Below, one piece after another: positions 49,222-57,678 of a stretch of 64,000 nt of DNA. How positions within the stretch are numbered: the first letter of the stretch is position 1; each line of letters starts with the position of its first letter. The notes under the pieces are model-generated. The model was given only the letters and a program-made list of their open reading frames with translations. It searched no databases and was not told the DNA's origin. This stretch comes from Hyphomonas sp. (GTDB lineage: Bacteria; Pseudomonadota; Alphaproteobacteria; Caulobacterales; Hyphomonadaceae), in NCBI GenBank assembly GCA_020638455.1, contig JACKIK010000002.1, forward strand, positions 558,001-622,000, written 5' to 3'. A program made the translations under genes and the position numbers.

Positions 49222-51515
49222 GGCGACGTCTCCTCTACGCGAACAGTTTGGGGGGAATCGAGGTCTGCGCCCGCCATCTCATCGATCGGCGCCAGCGCCT
49301 CAAACGAACGGGCATCATGTGGCGGCAGCCAGATGCGCACGCGCGCGCCGCGCAAGCCATCCAGCCGGTTCTGCAGTGAAATGGACCCGCCATGGTCGGC
49401 GATAATGCGGTTCACGATGGCCAACCCGAGGCCGGTGCCTTTCTCACGGGTCGTCACATAGGGCTCCAGCAGCCGCTCGCGGACATCCTGCGGAAAACCA
49501 GGCCCGTTATCCTCGATCGTGATTTCGAGCCCCCGCTGATCCCCCTTCAGGGCGATCCGGATGCTGCCATCCACGTCCGCTTCTTCGGGCATGCCTTCGA
49601 TGGCTTCGGCGGCGTTCTTGAGCAGGTTGCCGATGGCCTGGCCGATCAGGCGGTCGTCGCCGATATAGGTTGCCTCGTCAGCCTCCGACTCGAACTCGAA
49701 TTCGATGTCGGGATTGACCACGCTCTGCGAGAAAGTCGCTTCCCGCAACAGGGCCGACATGTCGAACGGCGCAACGCTCGGCTTCGGCATGCGGGCGAAT
49801 GACGAGAATTCCTCGACCATGCGGCCGATATCACCGACCTGGCGCAGGATGGTCTCGATACACTTGTCGAACACACCGTCGCTGTCGTCGATCTTGTCGG
49901 CATAGCGCCGGCGAAGGCGTTCGGTCGACAGCATGATCGGCGTCAGCGGGTTGCGGATTTCATGTGCAATCCGACGCGCCACATCGCGCCACGCCATTTG
50001 CCGCTGTGCGTGGATCAGGCGGGTCGTGTCGTCGAAGGTCAGGACGCAGCCGCCGGCCGGGTCCGGCGCCGTCTTCAGCCGGATATGCCGCGTCTCGCCA
50101 TTGCGATCGAGTTCGATCGACGCGTCGACCGGTGAGACCCGCTCGAGCGTGTCGCGAACAAAGCGCTCGAACTCCGGCGCAACGTCCGCCAGCGCCTGTC
50201 CCGGCAGAATCTCCTCAATCCCCAGCAGGTCACCGGCGGAACGGTTTGCCAGCGTCACCGACATATCCCCGTCCATGCGGATCACACCCGCCCCGACCTC
50301 CGCCAGCAGCGTTTCCACAAAGCGGCGCCGGTCCTCTTCGTCCTCGCGCGCCCGGATAAGCGCATTGCGTTGCTCGGAGAGCTGCTCGGTCATCGCGTTG
50401 AACGACTGGCTCAGGGCATAGACTTCATCCTTGTTGCCGGTCACCGGCACCCGAACGGACAGGTCGCCGTCGCGCACGGCGTGAGCGGCCGAGGCCAGGC
50501 GCCCGATCGGCCCGGTAATCCGCCCCGCCGCCTCGATGCCGAGCCGGCCCGCCAGCAGCAGGATCAGCGCGGCGATCTGCGCATACCCGATGGCAAAGAT
50601 CATCTGCAGGCGGCCGCTGCGCTGCTTGGCGTTGTTGTATTGCGCAAGCTGGCTCGTGGCGTCGCGCAGCATGCCGAACAGGTTCCGGTCAAACGGCTTG
50701 GCCGCATAAACGAAGCCGTCGACCGGTTCTGAAATCTTGATCAGCGCCGTCCCGATACCCTGCTGCTCGTACAGCGTTGTAACGACTTCCCCGGATCGCG
50801 CCTCCTTGAAGGCCTCAGGCGACGGCGGCTTCAGGACCGGCGTGCCGGCACTTTCCTCCGCAATGATCTCCTGCGTGTCCGCGCTGACGATCGCGATGGT
50901 GACGAACTCACGATAGGCCAGTGTCTGTCGCAACCCTTCCGACCAGGCGGCCGAGGCGTTGGCAGCAAGCTGGTCTCCGGCCGCGCCTTCTGTTCCGGCA
51001 TCGGCGGCCAGTGACGATTTTACGTCGCGCGCAAAATTCTCCACGTCATGCGCCGCCAGCCGCACATCGACGTCGAACGTCGAACTGAAATTGTCGACGT
51101 AGTCCTGAAAGATCTGTTTGTTCTTCTCCATCACCGCTTCGGCGCGTTCGCCAAACCAGTTGTCGAGGCCGCGCGTCACGACAGCGCCGAGGAAAATCGC
51201 GACCACCATGGCCGGCACAAGCGCGGAAAACCCGAACAGCATGACAAATCGCTGCGCCAGACGCCCCTGACCCGCATCCCGGGTCCGGCCGCGAATGGCG
51301 AGGAACTCGCGGATCACGATCGCGGCGAGCACGATAATGAGAACAAAGTTCAGCGCCAGCAGCCAGGGCGTCGACCCGGCGGTCGGGTTGTCGGGGTTGA
51401 CGCCGGCAATCGTGATGAAGGTGGCGAGCACCGCAACGAGCGCCGCAATGATGAAGAGCCCCTCAAAGAGGGCCCAACTCGGCTTTGGCGCGTGCTGACT
51501 TAACGGGTTCGACAA
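49212..51515 (-). CDS. ntrY: NtrY sensor histidine kinase
   Basis: NtrY is a membrane sensor kinase linked to nitrogen, redox and envelope signalling. The 767-residue product has two N-terminal helices (about 17-38 and 50-69), a third near 90-112, a periplasmic sensor region of about 180 residues, a fourth helix near 300-325, then HAMP, PAS, the H-box RRIAHEIRNPLTPI and an ATPase domain with the N and G boxes (NLLKNAAEAIEG, EDNGPGF, GTGLGLAIV). The only start in the frame after an upstream stop is TTG 51515, which suggests low or controlled translation. It overlaps ntrX. Confidence 0.94.
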   Translation of the reverse strand: MSNPLSQHAPKPSWALFEGLFIIAALVAVLATFITIAGVNPDNPTAGSTPWLLALNFVLIIVLAAIVIREFLAIRGRTRDAGQGRLAQRFVMLFGFSALVPAMVVAIFLGAVVTRGLDNWFGERAEAVMEKNKQIFQDYVDNFSSTFDVDVRLAAHDVENFARDVKSSLAADAGTEGAAGDQLAANASAAWSEGLRQTLAYREFVTIAIVSADTQEIIAEESAGTPVLKPPSPEAFKEARSGEVVTTLYEQQGIGTALIKISEPVDGFVYAAKPFDRNLFGMLRDATSQLAQYNNAKQRSGRLQMIFAIGYAQIAALILLLAGRLGIEAAGRITGPIGRLASAAHAVRDGDLSVRVPVTGNKDEVYALSQSFNAMTEQLSEQRNALIRAREDEEDRRRFVETLLAEVGAGVIRMDGDMSVTLANRSAGDLLGIEEILPGQALADVAPEFERFVRDTLERVSPVDASIELDRNGETRHIRLKTAPDPAGGCVLTFDDTTRLIHAQRQMAWRDVARRIAHEIRNPLTPIMLSTERLRRRYADKIDDSDGVFDKCIETILRQVGDIGRMVEEFSSFARMPKPSVAPFDMSALLREATFSQSVVNPDIEFEFESEADEATYIGDDRLIGQAIGNLLKNAAEAIEGMPEEADVDGSIRIALKGDQRGLEITIEDNGPGFPQDVRERLLEPYVTTREKGTGLGLAIVNRIIADHGGSISLQNRLDGLRGARVRIWLPPHDARSFEALAPIDEMAGADLDSPQTVRVEETSPWR

Positions 51516-51608
51516 TCCACCAGGCTCTACTCAGGCCACCCCGGCCCGTTGCTTCAAGGACACGCTTTCGTGTCTCAATCGCAACACTGGTGCACTAAAA
51601 CCACAGTT

Positions 51609-51630
51609 TGCGCGGGCGTCAACCCGCACA
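51609..51630 (-). terminator. possible hairpin between ntrC and ntrY
   Basis: Arms 51609-51616 and 51623-51630 (8 bases, one mismatch) form a stem directly after the ntrC stop. No T tract follows immediately, so this is weak. The rest of the 117-base gap holds a second small hairpin (GACACG 51559-51564 with CGTGTC 51569-51574) in the ntrY leader and the word TGGTGCACTA (51588-51597), which matches NtrC half-sites. Confidence 0.3.
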
Positions 51631-51632
51631 AA

Positions 51633-53009
51633 TCAGTCTTCTGCGATGCCCAGTGAGTTTATTTTCGCGCGCAGTGTGTTGCGGTTCATGCCGAGCAACT
51701 GCGCTGCCTTGACCTTGTTGCCGGCGGTTACCGACAGGGCCAGCCGGATGAGCGGTCGTTCGACCTGGTCGATCACGCGCGAATACACGGAGCTGTCCTC
51801 GTCCTCGCCGCTCGAAATCAGGTCACCCATCACGTGGCGGTGCAGGAGGGTCTCGACATCCTTCTCGAACCCGGCGCTCGACCCCTTCTGTTCGCTCGCC
51901 CCGGCGCGCAGTTCACGCTCCACATCCCTCAGGGTGATCGTGTCGTCGGGGCTGAGCACTGCGAGCCGCAGCACCAGGTTTTCCAGCTCGCGCACATTGC
52001 CCGGCCAGTCGTAAGCGGTGATCAGGTCGATCGCCGACTTGTCGAAATTCTTGGCGGACAGGCCCTGGCGCTGGGCACGGATCAGGAAAGCCCGCGCCAG
52101 TTCCGGAATGTCTTCCTTGCGCAAGCGGAGCGGCGGCATGGTGAGCCGCACGACATTCAGGCGGTAGTAGAGATCTTCCCGGAAGGCGCCCTCCTCGACC
52201 ATCCGGCCGAGATTGCGCCGCGTGGAGGCGATGAGGCGCGCGCCGTTCGCGTCGCGCAGGAACTTGACCAGCTGCGTCTGGGCCTCGGCCGGCAGGTCCC
52301 CGATCTCGTCGAGATAGAGCGTGCCGCCCTTCTGGTGGACGGCGCCCGGCTCTCCGTTCGCGCCGAAAAGCTGGCGGTTGATTTCGGCCGCAGGCAGTGC
52401 GGCGAGATCCAGCGCGACGAACTTGCCGTTCTTCGCCGAACCGAGCTGGTGGATAGCCCGCGCCGCGAGCTCCTTGCCGGTGCCGCTCTCGCCTTCGATC
52501 AGCACCGTCAGGTCGGTGTTCATCACCTTGGCGATGATGCGATAGACTTCCTGCATCGCATCGGAGCGTCCGATCAGCGGCAGGCCTGCATCATTCATCG
52601 CCTTCTGGGATTCGGGATTGATTGCGCGCACCGACGCCTTGGGCGGCGCCTTGATCGCGCGCTGCACCAGGCTGGTCAGTGCGTCGATGTCGAATGGCTT
52701 CGGCAAATAGTCGAACGCGCCATGCTGGGCTGCTGAAGCGGCGGTGAGGATCGTGTTCTGGCCGCTCATCACAATGAAGGGCAGCTCCGGCCGCGACAGG
52801 CGAAGCGAGGGTAGAAGGTCGAAGATGGATGCGTCGCCCAGGTAGACGTCGGTCACGACAACATCGCCCTCGCCGTTACGCACCCACCGCTCCAGCGCTT
52901 CCGGCGAGCTGGTTGCGCGCACCTCATAGCCGGCTGCCACCAGCGTCTGGTTCACGATCAGGCGAATACTGGCATCATCCTCAGCCAGCAGCACCGTTTT
53001 CTCAGCCAT
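51633..53009 (-). CDS. ntrC: NtrC response regulator lacking the GAFTGA loop
   Basis: NtrC is the nitrogen regulator phosphorylated by NtrB. The 458-residue product has a receiver (Asp54 in VVVTDVYLG), an AAA+ domain with Walker A GESGTGKE and Walker B TLYLDEIGDL, and a Fis-type DNA-binding domain (KAAQLLGMNRNTLRAKINSLG). Where sigma-54 activators carry GAFTGA after LFG, this protein reads NRQLFGANGEPGAVHQKGG, a deletion of the whole loop. Rhodobacter capsulatus NtrC, which activates sigma-70 polymerase, also lacks the loop, so a sigma-54-independent mechanism is likely here. Its ATG overlaps the ntrB end by 8 bases. Confidence 0.95.
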   Translation of the reverse strand: MAEKTVLLAEDDASIRLIVNQTLVAAGYEVRATSSPEALERWVRNGEGDVVVTDVYLGDASIFDLLPSLRLSRPELPFIVMSGQNTILTAASAAQHGAFDYLPKPFDIDALTSLVQRAIKAPPKASVRAINPESQKAMNDAGLPLIGRSDAMQEVYRIIAKVMNTDLTVLIEGESGTGKELAARAIHQLGSAKNGKFVALDLAALPAAEINRQLFGANGEPGAVHQKGGTLYLDEIGDLPAEAQTQLVKFLRDANGARLIASTRRNLGRMVEEGAFREDLYYRLNVVRLTMPPLRLRKEDIPELARAFLIRAQRQGLSAKNFDKSAIDLITAYDWPGNVRELENLVLRLAVLSPDDTITLRDVERELRAGASEQKGSSAGFEKDVETLLHRHVMGDLISSGEDEDSSVYSRVIDQVERPLIRLALSVTAGNKVKAAQLLGMNRNTLRAKINSLGIAED

Positions 53010-54072
53010 TCAGGCCTCCTGTACGAATAGGCAACAAGACCGTGAAGCGCGTGGCTCCGGGTTCGCTATCGACCCGGATCTGACCGCCATGCGCCGTGAT
53101 GACTTCCTTCACGATCGACAGGCCGAGCCCCCGCGCCCCGGATTTCGAGCTCTGAAAGACGTCGAAGATACGGGAAATCTTGTCCCGTGGGATGCCCCGG
53201 CCGTTATCCTCGATTGTTATCAGCATGGCGCGTTGCAGACCGACGCCAAAGCGCGAGCGCTTGAAGGCAAGGCCGGTCGCATAAGCCGTGCGCACCAGCA
53301 CCTGCGCCCTGCCGCTGCCGTCCTGGGCCGCTTCCGCCGCATTGCGGATAAGGTTCTGGAAGGCCTGCTGCAGGTGGTCTTCGTCGCCATGGATTTCCGG
53401 CAGGGACGGATCGAAATCGCGCAGGATATCGACGCTCGCGCCGAGCGCAACGCGCTCCGAGGCGATCACTCGGTCCAGAAGCGCGTGAATGTTGAAGCTT
53501 GTCATGCGCGGCGCGGAAAACAGTTCGAACGCGGACAACCGGTTGACCAGGCGTTCTATGCGGCGCGCCTCTTCGCGGATGATCTCCAGGAGTTCGGACT
53601 GGCCCTCAACGCCCTGCCGCTCCAGCAACTGGGCCGCGCCGATAATTGCGCCCAGCGGGTTCTTGACCTCGTGCCCAAGGATGCGCCCGAACCCGGCAAC
53701 GCCGGCGGCGGAGTCGCTGCCCTCGCGAACGGCCGCTTCGACGATCGCAATGACGAAGCCCTCATCATCCGTGGTGCGTATCCACACGTCGCACACAAGA
53801 CGCGTGTTCATGGTCGGTCCGGTAATCGGCGTACCGGGCGAAGTGATGTCACCGACCTGCCGCTGTGCCCGGTCCAGCAATTCCCAGATCAGGGAGTCGT
53901 GGAAGATGAGTTCGCTCAGCGGCTTGCCCGTCAGTGTCCGCCGCGACATCTGGAACAGGGCCTCCGCCGCCGGGTTGCCGTCGACGATTTTCCGCCGTCC
54001 GTCGATGACCAGCAGGGCAATCGGCGACAGGTCAGCAAGAGAGCGCGCATCGAGCAAGGTCATTCCCGCCAT
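53002..54072 (-). CDS. ntrB: nitrogen regulation sensor kinase NtrB
   Basis: NtrB is the soluble kinase/phosphatase of NtrC, controlled by PII. The 356-residue product has a PAS domain (about 10-115), the phospho-accepting histidine in GRILGHEVKNPLG (His134) and an ATPase domain with QNLIRNAAEAAQD, EDNGRGIP and ARGLGLSIVKEV. ATG 54072 has GGAGG at good spacing and lies one base after the dusB stop; ATG 54063 is an alternative. It overlaps ntrC. Confidence 0.95.
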   Translation of the reverse strand: MAGMTLLDARSLADLSPIALLVIDGRRKIVDGNPAAEALFQMSRRTLTGKPLSELIFHDSLIWELLDRAQRQVGDITSPGTPITGPTMNTRLVCDVWIRTTDDEGFVIAIVEAAVREGSDSAAGVAGFGRILGHEVKNPLGAIIGAAQLLERQGVEGQSELLEIIREEARRIERLVNRLSAFELFSAPRMTSFNIHALLDRVIASERVALGASVDILRDFDPSLPEIHGDEDHLQQAFQNLIRNAAEAAQDGSGRAQVLVRTAYATGLAFKRSRFGVGLQRAMLITIEDNGRGIPRDKISRIFDVFQSSKSGARGLGLSIVKEVITAHGGQIRVDSEPGATRFTVLLPIRTGGLNG

Positions 54073-54073
54073 G

Positions 54074-55063
54074 TCAGACGGCCTCCACAAGATCGGTTTC
54101 AAGATAGACGGCCCGCAGTGCAGCCTTCAGCTCCGCGGCGCTGTCGATCCGGCAAAGGCGGGACCGCAATACTCTTCCCGCGTCCGGCCCGCTGCCGAAG
54201 TCCAGACAGTCGATCGAGGCGGCCACGTGCTTCCGGACCGTCAGCACGCCCAGCTTATCGCCATACAGCGTGACACTGTCATCGATCTGCTCGCACAGGG
54301 ACGACAGCTGCTCGCGCAGGGACGGCGCGCGCCACGGCCGGCCGTCAAGAGCGGCTGCGATCGCCCCCGGCAACCATGGACGGCCCATTGCGCCGCGTCC
54401 CACCATCACGCCATGCGCCCCGGACTGTGCCAGCGCTTGTCGGGCGTGCTCAACCGATCCGATATCGCCGTTTACGATCACCGGTACTGACACGGCGGTC
54501 ACGGTATCGCGCACGGCGGCCCAATCGGCGTCACCCTTGTAGAACTGGCACCGCGTACGGCCGTGCACCGTCAGCATGCGCACGCCCTTGCCTTCCGCAA
54601 TCCTGCCCAGTTCCGGCGCGTTGAGACACTCATCATCCCAGCCGAGCCGCATCTTGAGCGTAACAGGGCGTCCGCCGGCGCCCGCCAGCGCGGCATCAAC
54701 GATCTCGCCCGCCAGCGTCAGGTCACGCATCAGTGCAGATCCGGACTGGCCGCCGGTCACCTGCCGCGATGGGCAACCCATGTTGATGTCGATGACGTCG
54801 ACACCGCTTTCGGCAAGCAGGACCGCGCCGCGATACATGTCCTCCGGCCGCCGGCCCGCGAGCTGCACGATCCAGTAACTGCCGCCCTCATGCCGGCAAG
54901 CGCGGCGCACAACATCCGGCCGTGCTGCGGCGAGCATCTCGCCGGCCACCATTTCGGACACCACGGCCGGTGCGCCGAAATAGACGGCTTGCCGCCGCAT
55001 CGGCGCATCCGTCGCGCCGGACATGGGCGCGAGCCAGACCCTTGGTGCCTCAAAACTAACCAT
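54074..55063 (-). CDS. dusB: tRNA dihydrouridine synthase (DusB/NifR3 type)
   Basis: This flavoenzyme reduces uridine in the tRNA D-loop. The 329-residue product starts EAPRVWLAPMSGATDAPMRR and has the catalytic cysteine in DINMGCPSRQVTGG, KMRLGWDD, TVHGRTRCQFYKG and VMVGRGAMGRPW. In alphaproteobacteria this gene (nifR3) heads the ntrBC operon, exactly as here. ATG 55063 matches the family start. Its promoter should lie in the 118-base divergent gap to ispDF. Confidence 0.94.
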   Translation of the reverse strand: MVSFEAPRVWLAPMSGATDAPMRRQAVYFGAPAVVSEMVAGEMLAAARPDVVRRACRHEGGSYWIVQLAGRRPEDMYRGAVLLAESGVDVIDINMGCPSRQVTGGQSGSALMRDLTLAGEIVDAALAGAGGRPVTLKMRLGWDDECLNAPELGRIAEGKGVRMLTVHGRTRCQFYKGDADWAAVRDTVTAVSVPVIVNGDIGSVEHARQALAQSGAHGVMVGRGAMGRPWLPGAIAAALDGRPWRAPSLREQLSSLCEQIDDSVTLYGDKLGVLTVRKHVAASIDCLDFGSGPDAGRVLRSRLCRIDSAAELKAALRAVYLETDLVEAV

Positions 55064-55087
55064 TCGTTCATTCTTACCAGAATTCGA

Positions 55088-55105
55088 TTGTGCGCAAGTG
55101 CACAA
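55088..55105. promoter_or_regulatory. inverted repeat TTGTGC / GCACAA between dusB and ispDF
   Basis: Perfect 6-base arms (55088-55093 and 55100-55105) are separated by six bases, 24 bases upstream of the dusB-ntrBC start. The spacing suits a dimeric regulator. It is a candidate operator for the ntr operon, found only by eye. Confidence 0.3.
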
Positions 55106-55181
55106 ATCATAAGCAGGTGTGTAATTTAAGTCGCATCTGAAGCACATGGCCTTGGCAATGATGCTGGCTTAGAAGGCGGAA

Positions 55182-56312
55182 ATGGAAAGATTCGCCGCCA
55201 TTATCGTTGCTGCCGGCCGCGGCGCCCGCTCGGGCCGGGACGGGCCCAAACAGTGGGAACCGCTCCTGGGAAAGCGGGTGATCGACTGGTCTGTCCAGGC
55301 ATTCTTGACACATCCCCGGCTGGAGCAACTTGTCGTCGTGACGGACGTTGCCCCGAAACAGGCGGCGCTGCCGGATGCTGTTGTAGTCGTTGCAGGTGGC
55401 GAGACACGCAGCGCATCCGTACGCGCCGGACTCCAGGCGCTGGCAGTGCCGGACGACATGCATGTCCTGATCCACGACGCGGCGCGTCCGGGTCTCAGCC
55501 ACAAAGTGATCGATGCCCTCATCGAAGCGCTCGGGGCGGCGGATGGCGCGGCCCCGGCGCTGGCCGTCTCCGACGCTTTGAAGGACACGCGCGGCGGGAC
55601 GCTTGCGACAGTTCCGCGCGATACGCTGCGGCGCGTGCAGACACCCCAGGCTTTTCGCAAGCGCAGCATAGAAGCGGCGCTGGCGGGCGAGCACAGTTAC
55701 GTCGACGACCTCGAAGCCGTGGAGGCATCCGGCGCCCATGTGCAGCTGGTTCCGGGCGACCCGGCCCTTCACAAGATAACCTATCCGGAGGACTTTGACC
55801 TCGTGGCCCGCCTTCTCTCCCCGCCCCTGAGCACGCCCCGCGTCGGCAAGGGCTTCGACGTTCACGGCTTCGAGCCGGGTGACCATGTCACGCTGTGCGG
55901 TGTGCAAATTCCCCACTCGGCAAAATTGCAGGGCCATTCGGACGCTGACGCCGCCTGGCACGCCCTCACGGATGCGATCCTCGGCGCCGTCGCGCTCGGC
56001 GATATTGGAGACCATTTCCCGCCATCGGACCCGAAATGGAAAGGTGCGGACAGCGCGATCTTCCTGAAGGAAGCCCAACAACTCGCAGCCGCTAGGGGCT
56101 TCGCTCTCACCAGTTGCGATATCACCATCATCTGCGAAGCACCGAAAGTAAAACCCCACCGCGAAGCCATGCGCCAGCGGACTGCAGACCTGCTGGGTCT
56201 GCCTCTCGACACAGTCAGCGTGAAAGCCACCACCACCGAAGGCCTGGGCTTCACCGGGCGCCGCGAAGGCATCGCTGCGGAAGCGGTCGCCGTTCTGGCG
56301 CCAATGCCCTGA
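55182..56312 (+). CDS. ispDF: bifunctional IspD/IspF enzyme of the MEP isoprenoid pathway
   Basis: The 376-residue fusion holds two enzymes. The N-terminal IspD (about 1-220) makes CDP-methylerythritol and shows AAIIVAAGRGARSG, GPKQWEPLLGK, VLIHDAARPG and RVQTPQAFRK. The C-terminal IspF (about 223-376) makes the cyclodiphosphate and shows VGKGFDVHGFEPGDHVTLCGV, GHSDADAAWHALTDA, KWKGADS and KATTTEGLGFTGR. IspE, the intermediate step, is not in the window. Fusion of IspD and IspF is standard in alphaproteobacteria. Confidence 0.97.
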   Translation: MERFAAIIVAAGRGARSGRDGPKQWEPLLGKRVIDWSVQAFLTHPRLEQLVVVTDVAPKQAALPDAVVVVAGGETRSASVRAGLQALAVPDDMHVLIHDAARPGLSHKVIDALIEALGAADGAAPALAVSDALKDTRGGTLATVPRDTLRRVQTPQAFRKRSIEAALAGEHSYVDDLEAVEASGAHVQLVPGDPALHKITYPEDFDLVARLLSPPLSTPRVGKGFDVHGFEPGDHVTLCGVQIPHSAKLQGHSDADAAWHALTDAILGAVALGDIGDHFPPSDPKWKGADSAIFLKEAQQLAAARGFALTSCDITIICEAPKVKPHREAMRQRTADLLGLPLDTVSVKATTTEGLGFTGRREGIAAEAVAVLAPMP

Positions 56313-56379
56313 CGCTGCGTCGCCACTTGCAAATCGCGGCTGCCATGCTCCCCTTGCCGGAAAAATAGGGAGAGGCCCA

Positions 56380-57165
56380 ATGCCCAACGGACTGAAGATT
56401 GACCAAGACGGGCATGTCACGATCCTGACGCTTGATCGGCCCGAAGCCCTGAATGCGCTCGACTATCCGCTCTACATGGCTCTGGAAGATGCGATCCGGG
56501 GCGCGGATGCGCGTGCCATCATCATTACCGGCGCGGGTGACCGGGCATTTTGTTCCGGCGACGACGTCAAGCAAATCCTTTCAAAAGGCGCGCCGGCAAC
56601 ACCTGAGATGACGGAGCGATCGAAGCGGACGGGCGGCCTTACACCCGCAGCCGACGCACTGCTGCACACAGACATTCCGGTGATCGCCGCCGTGAACGGT
56701 TACGCGCTCGGTTGGGGCGCCGAACTTGCCATCATGGCCGATATTCGCGTGTTCTCTGAACGCGCGCGTTTCGGCGAGATCTTCGTCACACGCGGCCTGA
56801 CGTGCGATGCGCCCGGATTCGGCAGGCTCATCCAGCTGGTCGGACGCGAGCGTGCCTGCGAACTCCTGTTCACGGGCGATATCATTGATGCGACCACGGC
56901 GAAGGAAATCGGTCTGACCTCTCGTGTCGTGGCACCAGAAGACCTCCTCCCCACAGCGCTTGGCCTTGCGCACAGGATCGCCGCGAACCCGCCGCTCGCA
57001 GTTCAGGCAATAAAGCAGGGCCTGCGCCGGACGGTCGACCCTGAGTGGCGAGAGGTCGGACGGATGGCGATCAGTGAGATCCGCCGTCTCATGCAGACCG
57101 ACGACGCGAAGGAAAGCGCCGCCGCTTTCCTGGAAAAGCGCACGCCTGTCTTCACGGGCCGCTGA
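56380..57165 (+). CDS. enoyl-CoA hydratase/isomerase family protein
   Basis: The 261-residue product has the crotonase fold signatures: LDRPEALNALDYPLY, the first oxyanion-hole segment AFCSGDDVKQI, and the second AVNGYALGWGAELAIMAD, followed by FGEIFVTRGL and ANPPLAVQAIKQGL. One of the two usual catalytic glutamate positions is not obvious, so hydratase, isomerase or another crotonase reaction are all possible. It is inserted between ispDF and cinA, which are often adjacent, with gaps of 67 and 12 bases. Confidence 0.88.
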   Translation: MPNGLKIDQDGHVTILTLDRPEALNALDYPLYMALEDAIRGADARAIIITGAGDRAFCSGDDVKQILSKGAPATPEMTERSKRTGGLTPAADALLHTDIPVIAAVNGYALGWGAELAIMADIRVFSERARFGEIFVTRGLTCDAPGFGRLIQLVGRERACELLFTGDIIDATTAKEIGLTSRVVAPEDLLPTALGLAHRIAANPPLAVQAIKQGLRRTVDPEWREVGRMAISEIRRLMQTDDAKESAAAFLEKRTPVFTGR

Positions 57166-57177
57166 GGAAGGCCTAAC

Positions 57178-57678
57178 TTGACCGGCATGTTTCCAGACCG
57201 CCTGCGCAACCTCGCCATGCTGATCCTCGACGATGCCGAACAGGCGCGGCTGCGTATCTGTACCGCCGAAAGCTGCACGGGCGGGCTCGTCGCGGCGCTG
57301 CTCACCGACATTCCCGGCTCATCGAGCGTGTTCGAACGTGGCTTCGTCACCTACTCCAACCGGGCAAAGGAAGAGATGCTCGGCGTGCCGGGCGACGTGC
57401 TGGCCGACTATGGCGCCGTCTCCGAGCCGGTGGCGCGGATGATGGCGGAAGGTGCGCTGGAGGCAAGCCGCGCCAATATCGCTGTCGCGATCACCGGCGT
57501 TGCCGGCCCCGGCGGCGGCACGCGCATGAAGCCGGTCGGCACGGTCCACATTGCCTGCGCCCGCGAGAATCGCGCAGTCATTCACGAAATGCTGCAGGTC
57601 GGAGATATCGGCCGTCACAACATTCGCATGGCCGCCGTGGAATCCGCACTCAACCTCATCCAGGCGCAGATGCGCTAG
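57178..57678 (+). CDS. cinA: CinA C-terminal domain protein (nicotinamide-nucleotide amidase family)
   Basis: PncC-type CinA proteins deamidate nicotinamide mononucleotide for NAD salvage. The 166-residue product is the C-terminal domain alone, with the active-site TAESCTGGLVAALLTDIPGSS, VTYSNRAKEEMLGV, AITGVAGPGGGT and KPVGTVHIA. The TTG at 57178 is preferred because GAGGAAGG lies six bases before it; the ATG at 57187 is 15 bases away from that site. Its stop shares CTAG with the Coq10/RatA gene. Confidence 0.92.
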   Translation: MTGMFPDRLRNLAMLILDDAEQARLRICTAESCTGGLVAALLTDIPGSSSVFERGFVTYSNRAKEEMLGVPGDVLADYGAVSEPVARMMAEGALEASRANIAVAITGVAGPGGGTRMKPVGTVHIACARENRAVIHEMLQVGDIGRHNIRMAAVESALNLIQAQMR

